A stretch of DNA of 46,068 nucleotides, from assembly GCA_050743365.1 (NCBI GenBank), contig JBOGFI010000231.1, positions 1-46,068 of the forward strand, in the 5' to 3' direction. The notes beneath the pieces were generated by a model. That model saw nothing but the letters and a program-made list of their open reading frames with translations. It had not been told where the DNA came from and ran no database searches. This stretch comes from JBOGFI01 sp050743365 (lineage in GTDB: Bacteria; Actinomycetota; Acidimicrobiia; IMCC26256; JACDBD01). The stretch's first letter is position 1. Every line of letters starts with the position of its first letter. A program made the position numbers and the translations under genes. Shown here in pieces: positions 39,374 to 46,068 of this stretch.

Positions 39374-40264
39374 ATGGCCGCCGCCGAGCGCACGACCGGT
39401 ACCGCCCGCGTCAAGCGCGGCCTGGCCGAGATGCTGCGCGGCGGCGTGATCATGGACGTGGTCACGCCGGAGCAGGCGAAGATCGCCGAGGACGCCGGCG
39501 CCGCCGCGGTCATGGCGCTGGAGCGGGTCCCGGCCGACATCCGCCGCGACGGCGGGGTGGCCCGCATGAGCGACCCGGCGATGATCGAGGCCATCCAGCA
39601 GGCCGTCACGATCCCGGTGATGGCCAAGTGCCGCATCGGCCACTTCGCCGAGGCGCAGGTGCTCGAGGCGCTCGGCGTCGACTACGTGGACGAGAGCGAG
39701 GTGCTCACCCCGGCGGACGAGGCGCACCACGTCGACAAGTGGGCGTTCACGGTGCCGTTCGTCTGCGGGGCCACCAGCCTGGGAGAGGCGTTGCGGCGCA
39801 TCGCGGAGGGCGCGGCCCTGATCCGCTCGAAGGGCGAGGCCGGCACCGGCGACGTCAAGGAGGCCGTCCACCACCTCCGCAGCATCCTCGGCGCCATCCG
39901 CCGGCTGACGGTCGCCGACGAGCCCGAGCGATTCGCCGCCGCCAAGGAGCTGCGGGCCCCGGTCGAGCTCGTGCAGGAGGTCGCGGCGCGGGGAGAGCTC
40001 CCCGTCCCGCTCTTCTGCGCCGGCGGCATCGCCACCCCCTCCGACGCCGCCCTGGTGATGCAACTCGGCGCGCAGTCGGTGTTCGTGGGCAGCGGCATCT
40101 TCAAGAGCGAAGACCCCGCCCCCATGGCCAAGGCCATCGTCGAGGCCACCACCCACTACGCCGACCCCGCGATCGTGGCCAAGGTCTCACGCGGCCTGGG
40201 CCAGCCGATGCGGGGCGAGGAGGCCGAGAACGTCGACGTCAGGCTCTCGGAGCGCGGGTGGTAG
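39374..40264 (+). CDS. pdxS: Pyridoxal 5'-phosphate synthase, PdxS subunit
   Basis: Makes PLP from ribose 5-phosphate, glyceraldehyde 3-phosphate and ammonia in the R5P-dependent pathway. 296 aa, full length. Family marks: RGGVIMDVVTPEQAKIAEDA, AVMALERVPADIRRDGGVAR, AKCRIGHFAEAQVLEALGVD, the phosphate loops and the closing GTGDVKEAVHH and FVGSGIFKSEDP segments; Lys residues in the VVTPEQAK and AKCRIGH regions match the catalytic positions. It is upstream of pdxT, its glutaminase partner. Confidence 0.97.
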   Translation: MAAAERTTGTARVKRGLAEMLRGGVIMDVVTPEQAKIAEDAGAAAVMALERVPADIRRDGGVARMSDPAMIEAIQQAVTIPVMAKCRIGHFAEAQVLEALGVDYVDESEVLTPADEAHHVDKWAFTVPFVCGATSLGEALRRIAEGAALIRSKGEAGTGDVKEAVHHLRSILGAIRRLTVADEPERFAAAKELRAPVELVQEVAARGELPVPLFCAGGIATPSDAALVMQLGAQSVFVGSGIFKSEDPAPMAKAIVEATTHYADPAIVAKVSRGLGQPMRGEEAENVDVRLSERGW

Positions 40265-40288
40265 CAGGAAGGCCTCCAGGTCGCCGCC

Positions 40289-40867
40289 ATGAAGGCGGGG
40301 GTCCTCGCGCTCCAGGGGGCGTTTCGAGAGCACGCTGAGGTTCTCGACGCGCTCGGTGTCGAGCCGGTCGAGGTACGCGTCCCCACCCACCTGAGCGCGG
40401 TCGACGCGTTGTTCCTGCCCGGCGGCGAGTCGACCACCGTGGGAAAGCTGCTCGTGTCGTCGGGCCTGCTCGACCCGCTGCGGTCGCGCCTCGCCGACGG
40501 CCTGCCCGTGTTCGGCACGTGCGCGGGCATGATCCTGCTCGCCTCCCGGGTGCTCGACGGGCGCGCCGACCAGCCTGCGCTCGGTGCGCTCGACTGCACC
40601 GTCCGCCGCAACGCGTACGGTTGCCAGCGCGAGTCGTTCGAGGCCCGGCTGGAGATCAGCGGCCTCGACGGCGGCTTCCCGGGTGTGTTCATCCGCTCGC
40701 CCGTCGTCGAGGAGGTCGCGACCGGTGTCGAGGTGCTCGCGACCCACGACGACCGTCCCGTCCTGGTCCGGCAGGGGGCAGTGTGGGGCTCGACCTTCCA
40801 TCCCGAGCTGTCCGGTGATCTCCGGCTGCACCAACAGTTCCTCGGTTCTTCGGGGGTGAGCGGATGA
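40289..40867 (+). CDS. pdxT: Pyridoxal 5'-phosphate synthase, PdxT glutaminase
   Basis: Glutamine amidotransferase supplying ammonia to PdxS. 192 aa. MKAGVLALQGAFREHAEVL, LPGGESTTVGKLL, the nucleophile in VFGTCAGMILLA, RRNAYGCQRESFEARLEI and FHPELSGD (catalytic His-Glu) are all present. AGGAAGG precedes the start. It follows pdxS by 24 nt and overlaps yebC by 4 nt (ATGA), so the three genes are probably co-transcribed. Confidence 0.96.
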   Translation: MKAGVLALQGAFREHAEVLDALGVEPVEVRVPTHLSAVDALFLPGGESTTVGKLLVSSGLLDPLRSRLADGLPVFGTCAGMILLASRVLDGRADQPALGALDCTVRRNAYGCQRESFEARLEISGLDGGFPGVFIRSPVVEEVATGVEVLATHDDRPVLVRQGAVWGSTFHPELSGDLRLHQQFLGSSGVSG

Positions 40868-41616
40868 GCGGCCATTCGAAGTGGCACTCGATCAAGCACA
40901 AGAAGGGCGCCGCCGACAAGGCGCGCGGCAAGCTGTTCGCGAAGCTGATCAAGCAGATCGAGGCCGCGGCCCGCGAGGGCGGCGGCGACCCCGACGCCAA
41001 CGCGACGCTTCGCACCATGGTGCAGAAGGCCCGTGACAACTCGGTCCCGCTCGACACGATCGAGCGCGCCGTCAAGCGGGGGACCGGCGAGCTCGAGGGG
41101 GTCCGCTACGAGTCGATGAGCTACGAGGGCTACGCGCCCAACGGGGTCGCACTCTACGTCGAGTGCCTCACCGACAACCGCAACCGCACCGGCGCCGAGA
41201 TCAAGAACCTGTTCATGCGCAACGGCGGCTCGCTGGCGCAGCCCGGCGCGGTGGCGTGGCAGTTCGAGCGCAAGGGTGTGATCATCCTGGAGAAGCGCGC
41301 CGCCACCGAGGACGACCTCATGCTGGCAGTCCTGGACGCCGGGGCCGAGGACATCGCCGATCAGGGCGACACCTGGCAGGTGACTACCGGCCCCGCCGAC
41401 CTACACGCCGTCCGCACCGCGCTCGACAGCGCCGGGATCGGGATCACGAGCGCCGACCTCACCATGCTCCCCTCGCAGACCGTCGCGCTGAGCGACGAGG
41501 GCAGCGCCCGGCCCGTCCTGCGCCTGATCGACGCCCTCGAGGAGCACGACGACGTGCAAGCCGTGTTCGCCAACTTCGACATCCCCGACGAGGTCCTGCA
41601 ATTGGTGATGGCCTGA
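40864..41616 (+). CDS. yebC: YebC/PmpR family protein
   Basis: 250 aa. MSGHSKWHSIKHKKGAADK is the conserved start; LRTMVQKARDNSVPLDTIER, YEGYAPNGVALYVECLTDN and RNRTGAEIKNLF follow. The family was first described as transcriptional regulators, and YebC proteins have more recently been tied to translation of proline-rich stretches. Overlaps pdxT by 4 nt. In many actinobacteria pdxT-yebC-ruvC are adjacent; here ruvC does not follow. Confidence 0.95.
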   Translation: MSGHSKWHSIKHKKGAADKARGKLFAKLIKQIEAAAREGGGDPDANATLRTMVQKARDNSVPLDTIERAVKRGTGELEGVRYESMSYEGYAPNGVALYVECLTDNRNRTGAEIKNLFMRNGGSLAQPGAVAWQFERKGVIILEKRAATEDDLMLAVLDAGAEDIADQGDTWQVTTGPADLHAVRTALDSAGIGITSADLTMLPSQTVALSDEGSARPVLRLIDALEEHDDVQAVFANFDIPDEVLQLVMA

Positions 41617-41640
41617 GCCGAGTGCGGCGACCGAGCGATC

Positions 41641-41666
41641 CCGACAAGGGAGGCCGACAAGGGAGG
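41641..41666 (+). repeat. 13-bp tandem duplication of a Shine-Dalgarno segment
   Basis: CCGACAAGGGAGG occurs twice in a row (41641-41653 and 41654-41666) just before the PPOX gene, duplicating the GGGAGG ribosome site. The second copy is correctly spaced (8 nt) from the ATG at 41675. Confidence 0.8.
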
Positions 41667-41674
41667 ATGGCGTA

Positions 41675-42085
41675 ATGGATCTGGACCGCGCACGCGACTT
41701 CATCCGCACGCACCACCACGCCGTCATGGCCACACGCCGCGCCGGCGGCCCGGTGCAGCTGTCGCCGGTCGCCTGCGGGGTCGACGGCGACGGCAACGTC
41801 GTCGTGAGCACCCGTGAGACGGCGATGAAGACGAAGAACCTCCGGCGGGACCCCTCGGTCTCGCTGTGCGTCATCAGCGACGGGTTCTACGGCGAGTGGG
41901 TGCAGGTGGACGGGCGCGCCACCATCGTCTCGCTGCCCGACGCGATGGTGGGGCTGATCGACTACTACCGGTCGATCTCGGGCGAGCATCCCGACTGGGA
42001 CGACTACCGCGCCGCGATGGAGCAGGAGCGCCGAGTCCTCGTGCGCATCGACCTCGAGCGCGCTGGGCCCGACCGCAGCGGCTGA
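41675..42085 (+). CDS. PPOX-class F420-dependent oxidoreductase
   Basis: 136-aa split-barrel flavin/F420-binding protein. ARDFIRTHHHAVMATRRAGG, PVQLSPVACGVDGDGNVVVS, KTKNLRRDPSVSLCVISDGF and YGEWVQVDGRATIVSLPDAM match the PPOX F420-dependent group. The substrate is not predictable; related proteins reduce biliverdin or other conjugated molecules. ATG 41675 has GGGAGG 8 nt upstream. It is the third F420-linked gene in the window. Confidence 0.85.
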   Translation: MDLDRARDFIRTHHHAVMATRRAGGPVQLSPVACGVDGDGNVVVSTRETAMKTKNLRRDPSVSLCVISDGFYGEWVQVDGRATIVSLPDAMVGLIDYYRSISGEHPDWDDYRAAMEQERRVLVRIDLERAGPDRSG

Positions 42086-42131
42086 GCTCACACCGCTGGC
42101 GCCGGGTGCGCGGCCCCCTGGCGGCCGCTCG

Positions 42132-42153
42132 ACCGCGGGTGTTTACTCGCGGT
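42132..42153 (+). promoter_or_regulatory. Dyad upstream of the cox-like operon
   Basis: ACCGCG (42132-42137) and CGCGGT (42148-42153) form a perfect 6-bp inverted repeat around GTTTAC. It is a possible operator or promoter region for the coxSLM-like genes; weak evidence. Confidence 0.3.
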
Positions 42154-42202
42154 GCCAGGTGGCGGTGAGGGGAGCGGCAGGTCGACGAGCAGGGGGGATG
42201 CG

Positions 42203-42685
42203 GTGCGCATCTCGATGACCGTGAACGGTGCACCCGAGGAGCACGACGCGGAGCCACGGACGCTCCTGGTGCAGTACCTGCGGGAGGCGGCCGGGCTCAC
42301 GGGCACGAAGGTCGGGTGCGACACCTCGTCGTGCGGGGCGTGCACGGTGCTCCTCGACGGCGAGTCGGTGAAGTCGTGCACGATGCTGGCGGCCCAGGCC
42401 GATGGCGCATCCGTGACCACGATCGAGGGTCTCGCGCACGACGGGCAGCTCCATCCCGTCCAGCAGGCCTTCCACGAGCACCACGGCCTCCAGTGCGGTT
42501 TCTGCACGCCGGGCATGGTCATGGCGGCGGTGTCACTTCTCGAGGAGATCCCGAGCCCGACCGAGCGGGATGTCCGTCTCGGCCTCGAGGGGAACCTCTG
42601 CCGCTGCACCGGCTACCACAACATCGTGCAGTCCGTGTTGGCGGCGGCTGCGGCCTCGTCGGGCGCCCCGGGGGTGCGGTCGTGA
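42203..42685 (+). CDS. coxS: 2Fe-2S subunit, CO dehydrogenase/xanthine dehydrogenase family (CoxS-like)
   Basis: 160 aa. The N-terminal plant-type 2Fe-2S domain has CDTSSCGAC plus a later Cys (ESVKSC). The C-terminal helical domain holds the second cluster, CGFCTPG and LCRCTGYHNIV. It passes electrons from the molybdenum site to FAD. GTG 42203 is chosen because AGGGGGG lies 5 nt upstream and the family starts MRISMTVNG-like. The stop overlaps coxL (GTGA). Confidence 0.93.
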   Translation: MRISMTVNGAPEEHDAEPRTLLVQYLREAAGLTGTKVGCDTSSCGACTVLLDGESVKSCTMLAAQADGASVTTIEGLAHDGQLHPVQQAFHEHHGLQCGFCTPGMVMAAVSLLEEIPSPTERDVRLGLEGNLCRCTGYHNIVQSVLAAAAASSGAPGVRS

Positions 42686-45057
42686 CCGCGGTGCTGGGCA
42701 CCCGGATGTTGCGCAAGGAGGACCCGGCGCTCTTGACCGGCGAGGCCCGCTACGTCGACGACCTCGTCGTGCCCGGCGCGCTCCACGCCAAGATCGTCCG
42801 CAGCCCGTATGCGCACGCGCGGATCAGCTCGGTCGACACGGCTGGCGCGGCAGCAATGCCGGGCGTCGTCGCGGTGCTCACCGGCGCCGACCTCCGCGAC
42901 GAGTGGGAGAACCCGCTGCCCTGCGCGTGGCCGGTCACCGAGGACATGAAGAGCCCGGAGCATTGGCCGCTCGCCGTCGACGAGGCCTGCTACGTCGGTG
43001 AGGGCGTGGCGGTGGTGGTGGCCGACACGCCGGAGGCGGCTCGCGACGCCATGGAGTCGGTGGTCGTCGACTACGAGGAGCTCCCCGTGGTCCTCGACCT
43101 CGAGGACGCGGCCGCCGACCGCGAGCTCGCCAACACCGGCCTCGGCACCAACGTCTCCTACACCTGGAGCCTCACGCCCGACGACGCCGCCGTCGAGCGA
43201 GCCTTCGCCGACGCCACCCACACGGTGCAGGAGCGCTACCTCCAGCAGCGGCTCATTCCGATGGCGATCGAGCCGCGGGGGGTGCTGGTCGTGCCCGAGC
43301 CGTTCGGCGGCGAGTTCACCATCCGCTCCGCCACCCAGATCCCGCACATCCTCAAGGTTATGCTGGGCATCACGCTCGGCATCCCCGAGCAGAAGCTGCG
43401 GGTGGCGGTGCCGTCGGTGGGCGGCGGCTTCGGCTCCAAGCTCAACGTGTACGCGGAGGAGGCGCTGTGCCTGGCTCTGGCCCGGCGCCTGCGCCGGCCG
43501 GTGCGCTGGACCGAGGAGCGCACCGAGAACGCTCAGGCCACGGTCCAAGGCAGGGGCCAGATCCAGGACATCGAGCTGGCGGCCGGCGCCGAGGGACGGA
43601 TCACGGCCGTGCGCGTGCGCCTCGTCGCCGACATGGGCGCCTATCTCCAGCTCGTGACGCCCGGCATCCCGCTGCTGGGCGCGTTTCTGTACCACGGCGT
43701 GTACGACGTCCCCGCGTACTCGTTCACGTGCACGGGCGTCTTCACCAACTGCACGCCCACCGACGCCTATCGGGGAGCGGGGCGGCCCGAGGCGACCTAC
43801 GCGATCGAGCGCGCCATCGACGCCCTCGGGCGCGCGGTGGGCGTCGACCCGGCCGAGATCCGCCGCCGCAACTTCATCCCCGCCGACAAGTTCCCCTACG
43901 ACTCCGCGGCCGGCCTCACCTTCGACAGCGGCGACTACGGCGGTGCGCTCACCGAGGCGCTGCGTCTCGTCGGCTACGAGGAGCTGCGAGCCGAGCAGGC
44001 GCGCCGGCGCCAACGCGGCGACGCGAGGCATCTGGGCGTCGGGCTGTCGTCATACGTCGAGATGTGCGGGCTGGCGCCCAGCCGGGTGCTGGCGTCGCTG
44101 AACTACTCGGCCGGCGGCTGGGAGTCGGCGACGGTCCGGATCCTGCCGACCGGGAAGGTGCAGGTGGTCACGGGCACGTCGCCGCACGGCCAGGGCCACG
44201 AGACGAGCTGGTCGATGCTGGTCGCCGAGCGGTTGGGCGTACCGCCCGAAGACGTCGAGGTGCTGCACTCCGACACTGCGATCTCGCCCCTCGGGCTCGA
44301 CACGTACGGGTCGCGCTCGGTGGCTGTGGGCGGCACCGCGGTGTGGAAGGCGTGCGACAAGGTGATCGACAAGGCGCGGGCGATCGTGGCACACCAGATG
44401 GAGGCGGCCGAGGACGACCTCGAGCTCGTCGACGGCGAGTTCCGGGTGCGGGGCACGCCGGCGAAGTCGATGCCGCTGGCGCAGGTGGCGTTCGAGGCGT
44501 TCACGGCCCACAACCTGCCCGACGGGTTGGAGCCCAACCTCGAGGCGCAGGCCACCTGGGACCCACCCAACTTCACGTTCCCGTTCGGTGTGCACGTGGC
44601 CGTGGTGGAGGTCGACGAGGAGACCGGCGCGGTCGATCTCCAGCGGTACGTGGCCGTCGACGACTGCGGCAACCAGGTGAACCCGCTCATCGTGGAGGGT
44701 CAGGTGCACGGCGGCGTCGCCCAGGGGGTGGCCCAGGCGCTGTGGGAGGGCGCGGTGTACGACGAGGAGGGCAACCTCGTCACGTCGACGCTGGCCGACT
44801 ATCTCCTGCCCTCCGCCGCCGAGCTGCCGAGCTTCGAGACCGGCACCACGGTCACACCGAGCCCGACGAATCCGATGGGGGTCAAGGGCGTGGGCGAGGC
44901 CGGCACGATCGCTGCGACCCCCGCGGTCGTCAACGCGATCGTCGACGCGCTGGCGCCGTTGGGCGTGACCGACGTCGAGATGCCGGCCGCGCCCCACCGG
45001 GTGTGGGCAGCCATCCAGCGGGCCAGGGACCAGCGGGCCAAGCAGGGGACACGATGA
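42682..45057 (+). CDS. coxL: Molybdopterin-binding large subunit, form II CoxL-like
   Basis: 791-aa catalytic subunit of the molybdenum hydroxylase family. The active-site loop reads AYRGAGR (residues 362-368), the form II signature, rather than AYxCSFR of true form I CO dehydrogenase, so no Cu-binding Cys is present and CO oxidation is doubtful. SVGGGFGSKLNVYAEEA and GTSPHGQGHETSW contact the cofactor, and the catalytic Glu is E739 (GVGEAGT). Gene order S-L-M is the form II order. The substrate may be an aldehyde or purine-like heterocycle. GTG at 42682 overlaps coxS. Confidence 0.92.
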   Translation: MTAVLGTRMLRKEDPALLTGEARYVDDLVVPGALHAKIVRSPYAHARISSVDTAGAAAMPGVVAVLTGADLRDEWENPLPCAWPVTEDMKSPEHWPLAVDEACYVGEGVAVVVADTPEAARDAMESVVVDYEELPVVLDLEDAAADRELANTGLGTNVSYTWSLTPDDAAVERAFADATHTVQERYLQQRLIPMAIEPRGVLVVPEPFGGEFTIRSATQIPHILKVMLGITLGIPEQKLRVAVPSVGGGFGSKLNVYAEEALCLALARRLRRPVRWTEERTENAQATVQGRGQIQDIELAAGAEGRITAVRVRLVADMGAYLQLVTPGIPLLGAFLYHGVYDVPAYSFTCTGVFTNCTPTDAYRGAGRPEATYAIERAIDALGRAVGVDPAEIRRRNFIPADKFPYDSAAGLTFDSGDYGGALTEALRLVGYEELRAEQARRRQRGDARHLGVGLSSYVEMCGLAPSRVLASLNYSAGGWESATVRILPTGKVQVVTGTSPHGQGHETSWSMLVAERLGVPPEDVEVLHSDTAISPLGLDTYGSRSVAVGGTAVWKACDKVIDKARAIVAHQMEAAEDDLELVDGEFRVRGTPAKSMPLAQVAFEAFTAHNLPDGLEPNLEAQATWDPPNFTFPFGVHVAVVEVDEETGAVDLQRYVAVDDCGNQVNPLIVEGQVHGGVAQGVAQALWEGAVYDEEGNLVTSTLADYLLPSAAELPSFETGTTVTPSPTNPMGVKGVGEAGTIAATPAVVNAIVDALAPLGVTDVEMPAAPHRVWAAIQRARDQRAKQGTR

Positions 45058-45872
45058 TCCCGGCCGCCTTCGACTACAAGCGGGCGGGCTCGGCCGACGA
45101 GGCGGTTGCGCTGCTGGTCGAGCACGGCGACGAGGCCAAGCTCCTCGCGGGTGGGATGTCGCTGCTACCGCTCATGAAGCTCCGGCTGGCGACGCCGGCG
45201 GTTGTCGTCGACGTGGGCCGGCTCCGGGATCTCTCGTACGTCCGCGACGCCGGGGACCATGTCGGGATCGGCGCGCTCACCCGTCACCGCGACCTCGAGA
45301 CCTCCGACGTGCTCGGCCAGCACTGCGCGGTCCTGCGGTCCATCGCGCACGAGGTCGGCGACCCCCAGGTGCGCCACCGGGGCACGATCGGCGGGTCGGT
45401 CGCGCACGGCGACCCGGCGTCCGACCTGCCCGGCGCGCTGCTCGCCCTCGACGCCACCTTCGTTGCCCACGGGCGGGGGGGAGAGCGCACCATCGAGGCG
45501 CGCGACATGTTCGGCGGGTTCCTCGAGACCGCGCTCGCCCCCGACGAGCTGCTCACCGAGATCCGAGTGCCCAAGACCGGGCCGGGCGGCTTCTCGTACC
45601 AGAAGTTCCAGCGGCGGGCCCAGGACTGGGCCATCGTGGGAGTTGTCGCCGTCCGCGACGGCGCGGCCCGGGTCGGCCTAGTGAACATGGGCCCGACGCC
45701 GCTGCGGGCCGGCGCAGTCGAGGAGGCGCTGGCCGGTGGTGCATCGGTGGCGGAGGCGGCCGAGCGCGCCGCCGAGGGCACCGAGCCGCCGTCCGACATC
45801 AACGCGAGCCCCGAGTACCGCGAGCACCTCGCACGCGTCCTTGTGCGGCGCGCGCTCGAGGCCTCTTCTTGA
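45054..45872 (+). CDS. coxM: FAD-binding medium subunit (CoxM-like)
   Basis: 272 aa. The PCMH-type FAD site is visible as KLLAGGMSLLPLMKLRLATP and RHRGTIGGSVAHGDPASDLP; the C-terminal CoxM domain follows (LVNMGPTPLRAGAVEEAL). It accepts electrons from the CoxS clusters and passes them on, probably to the respiratory chain. ATG overlaps the coxL stop by 4 nt, so S, L and M are translationally coupled. Confidence 0.93.
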   Translation: MIPAAFDYKRAGSADEAVALLVEHGDEAKLLAGGMSLLPLMKLRLATPAVVVDVGRLRDLSYVRDAGDHVGIGALTRHRDLETSDVLGQHCAVLRSIAHEVGDPQVRHRGTIGGSVAHGDPASDLPGALLALDATFVAHGRGGERTIEARDMFGGFLETALAPDELLTEIRVPKTGPGGFSYQKFQRRAQDWAIVGVVAVRDGAARVGLVNMGPTPLRAGAVEEALAGGASVAEAAERAAEGTEPPSDINASPEYREHLARVLVRRALEASS

Positions 45873-45892
45873 CCCCACCGGCACCAGAGGTT

Positions 45893-45916
45893 GGCCCCCA
45901 CGAGCCGGTGGGGGCC
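45893..45916 (+). terminator. Hairpin after coxM
   Basis: 9-bp perfect stem GGCCCCCAC (45893-45901) and GTGGGGGCC (45908-45916) with loop GAGCCG, 21 nt after the coxM stop. No U-run. It may terminate or attenuate the cox transcript. Confidence 0.5.
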
Positions 45917-45963
45917 CCAGGACCCCTGCTCGCACGAGCCGCCACCCGCCGGTTCCGCCTGCC

Positions 45964-46068
45964 GTGAGCTCGACCGCGATCGCGGTGCTCGCGGCCGGCA
46001 GAGGGTCGCGGGTCGGGAGCCGCGCGCCCAAGCCGCTGCTCGAGCTGCGAGGGCGACCCCTGCTGGCG
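45964..46068 (+). CDS. NTP transferase (MobA-like), cut by the window end
   Basis: Only the first 35 codons are present: VSSTAIAVLAAGRGSRVG, then SRAPKPLLELRGRPLLA. The LAAGRGSR...PKPLLELRGRPLL pattern is the nucleotide-binding start of MobA/MocA/IspD-type nucleotidyltransferases. After a molybdenum hydroxylase operon, a MocA-like molybdenum cofactor cytidylyltransferase is the likeliest role, but IspD-type enzymes start the same way. GTG at 45964, 91 nt after coxM. Confidence 0.65.
   Translation, partial: MSSTAIAVLAAGRGSRVGSRAPKPLLELRGRPLLA

Noticed and set aside
43467..45053. N-terminal 500+ codon extension of the coxM frame
   Set aside because: Open only because of GC bias inside coxL; the CoxM family begins at 45054 with an ATGA overlap.

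Overview
The window is a contiguous piece of a high-GC chromosome from an actinobacterium. The evidence is a SepF/YggT/DivIVA cell-division cluster, an MshC-type mycothiol ligase, a phosphatidylinositol mannoside cluster (pgsA-patA-pimA), several F420-dependent enzymes, a WhiB-family protein, and many starts with a TANNNT box 6-8 nt upstream (a leaderless pattern common in Actinomycetota). The gene mix and the form II CO-dehydrogenase-like operon would suit an Acidimicrobiia-like lineage, but that placement is inference. No rRNA, tRNA or CRISPR array was recognised, and no gene-free gap exceeds 300 bases.

Layout. 1-2.6 kb: division operon yggS-sepF-yggT-divIVA. 2.6-8.5 kb: ileS (minus), then yggU, a DksA/TraR-like protein with a histone-H1-like tail, lspA and an rluD-type pseudouridine synthase. 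8.5-16.8 kb: an Rrf2 regulator divergent from a phosphodiesterase-like gene, dnaE (with a leader rich in DnaA-box-like motifs), an F420 pair (LLM oxidoreductase and npdG, divergent) and mshC. 16.8-21 kb: rtcB (minus), thrS, a HIT protein and a small membrane protein. 30.7-36.7 kb: fusA2-like (minus), pgsA, patA, pimA and an inositol-monophosphatase family gene. 36.8-39.3 kb: lemA, htpX and a DUF3048 lipoprotein. 39.4-42.1 kb: pdxS-pdxT, yebC and a PPOX/F420 enzyme. 42.2-46.07 kb: coxS-coxL-coxM-like molybdenum hydroxylase genes and the start of a nucleotidyltransferase.

The standout is an integrated element of about 9.73 kb (20927-30686) bounded by a perfect 27-bp direct repeat. It sits at the 3' end of the small membrane-protein gene and splits what looks like a thrS-HIT-(membrane protein)-pgsA-patA-pimA locus. 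It carries a tyrosine integrase, a RepA-like helicase followed by an iteron-like, dyad-rich candidate origin, a P27-type small terminase, an HK97-type major capsid protein, a tape-measure-like protein, a WhiB-zinc ribbon protein and several small unknown genes. It has no recognisable large terminase, portal, protease, major tail, baseplate or lysis gene. The genes are open, closely packed and often overlap by 1-4 nt, so it reads as a compact intact element rather than a rotting prophage. It resembles in size and logic the small prophage-like elements phiRv1/phiRv2 and capsid-encoding phage satellites. The satellite reading is inference and is the main candidate for a previously undescribed system here.
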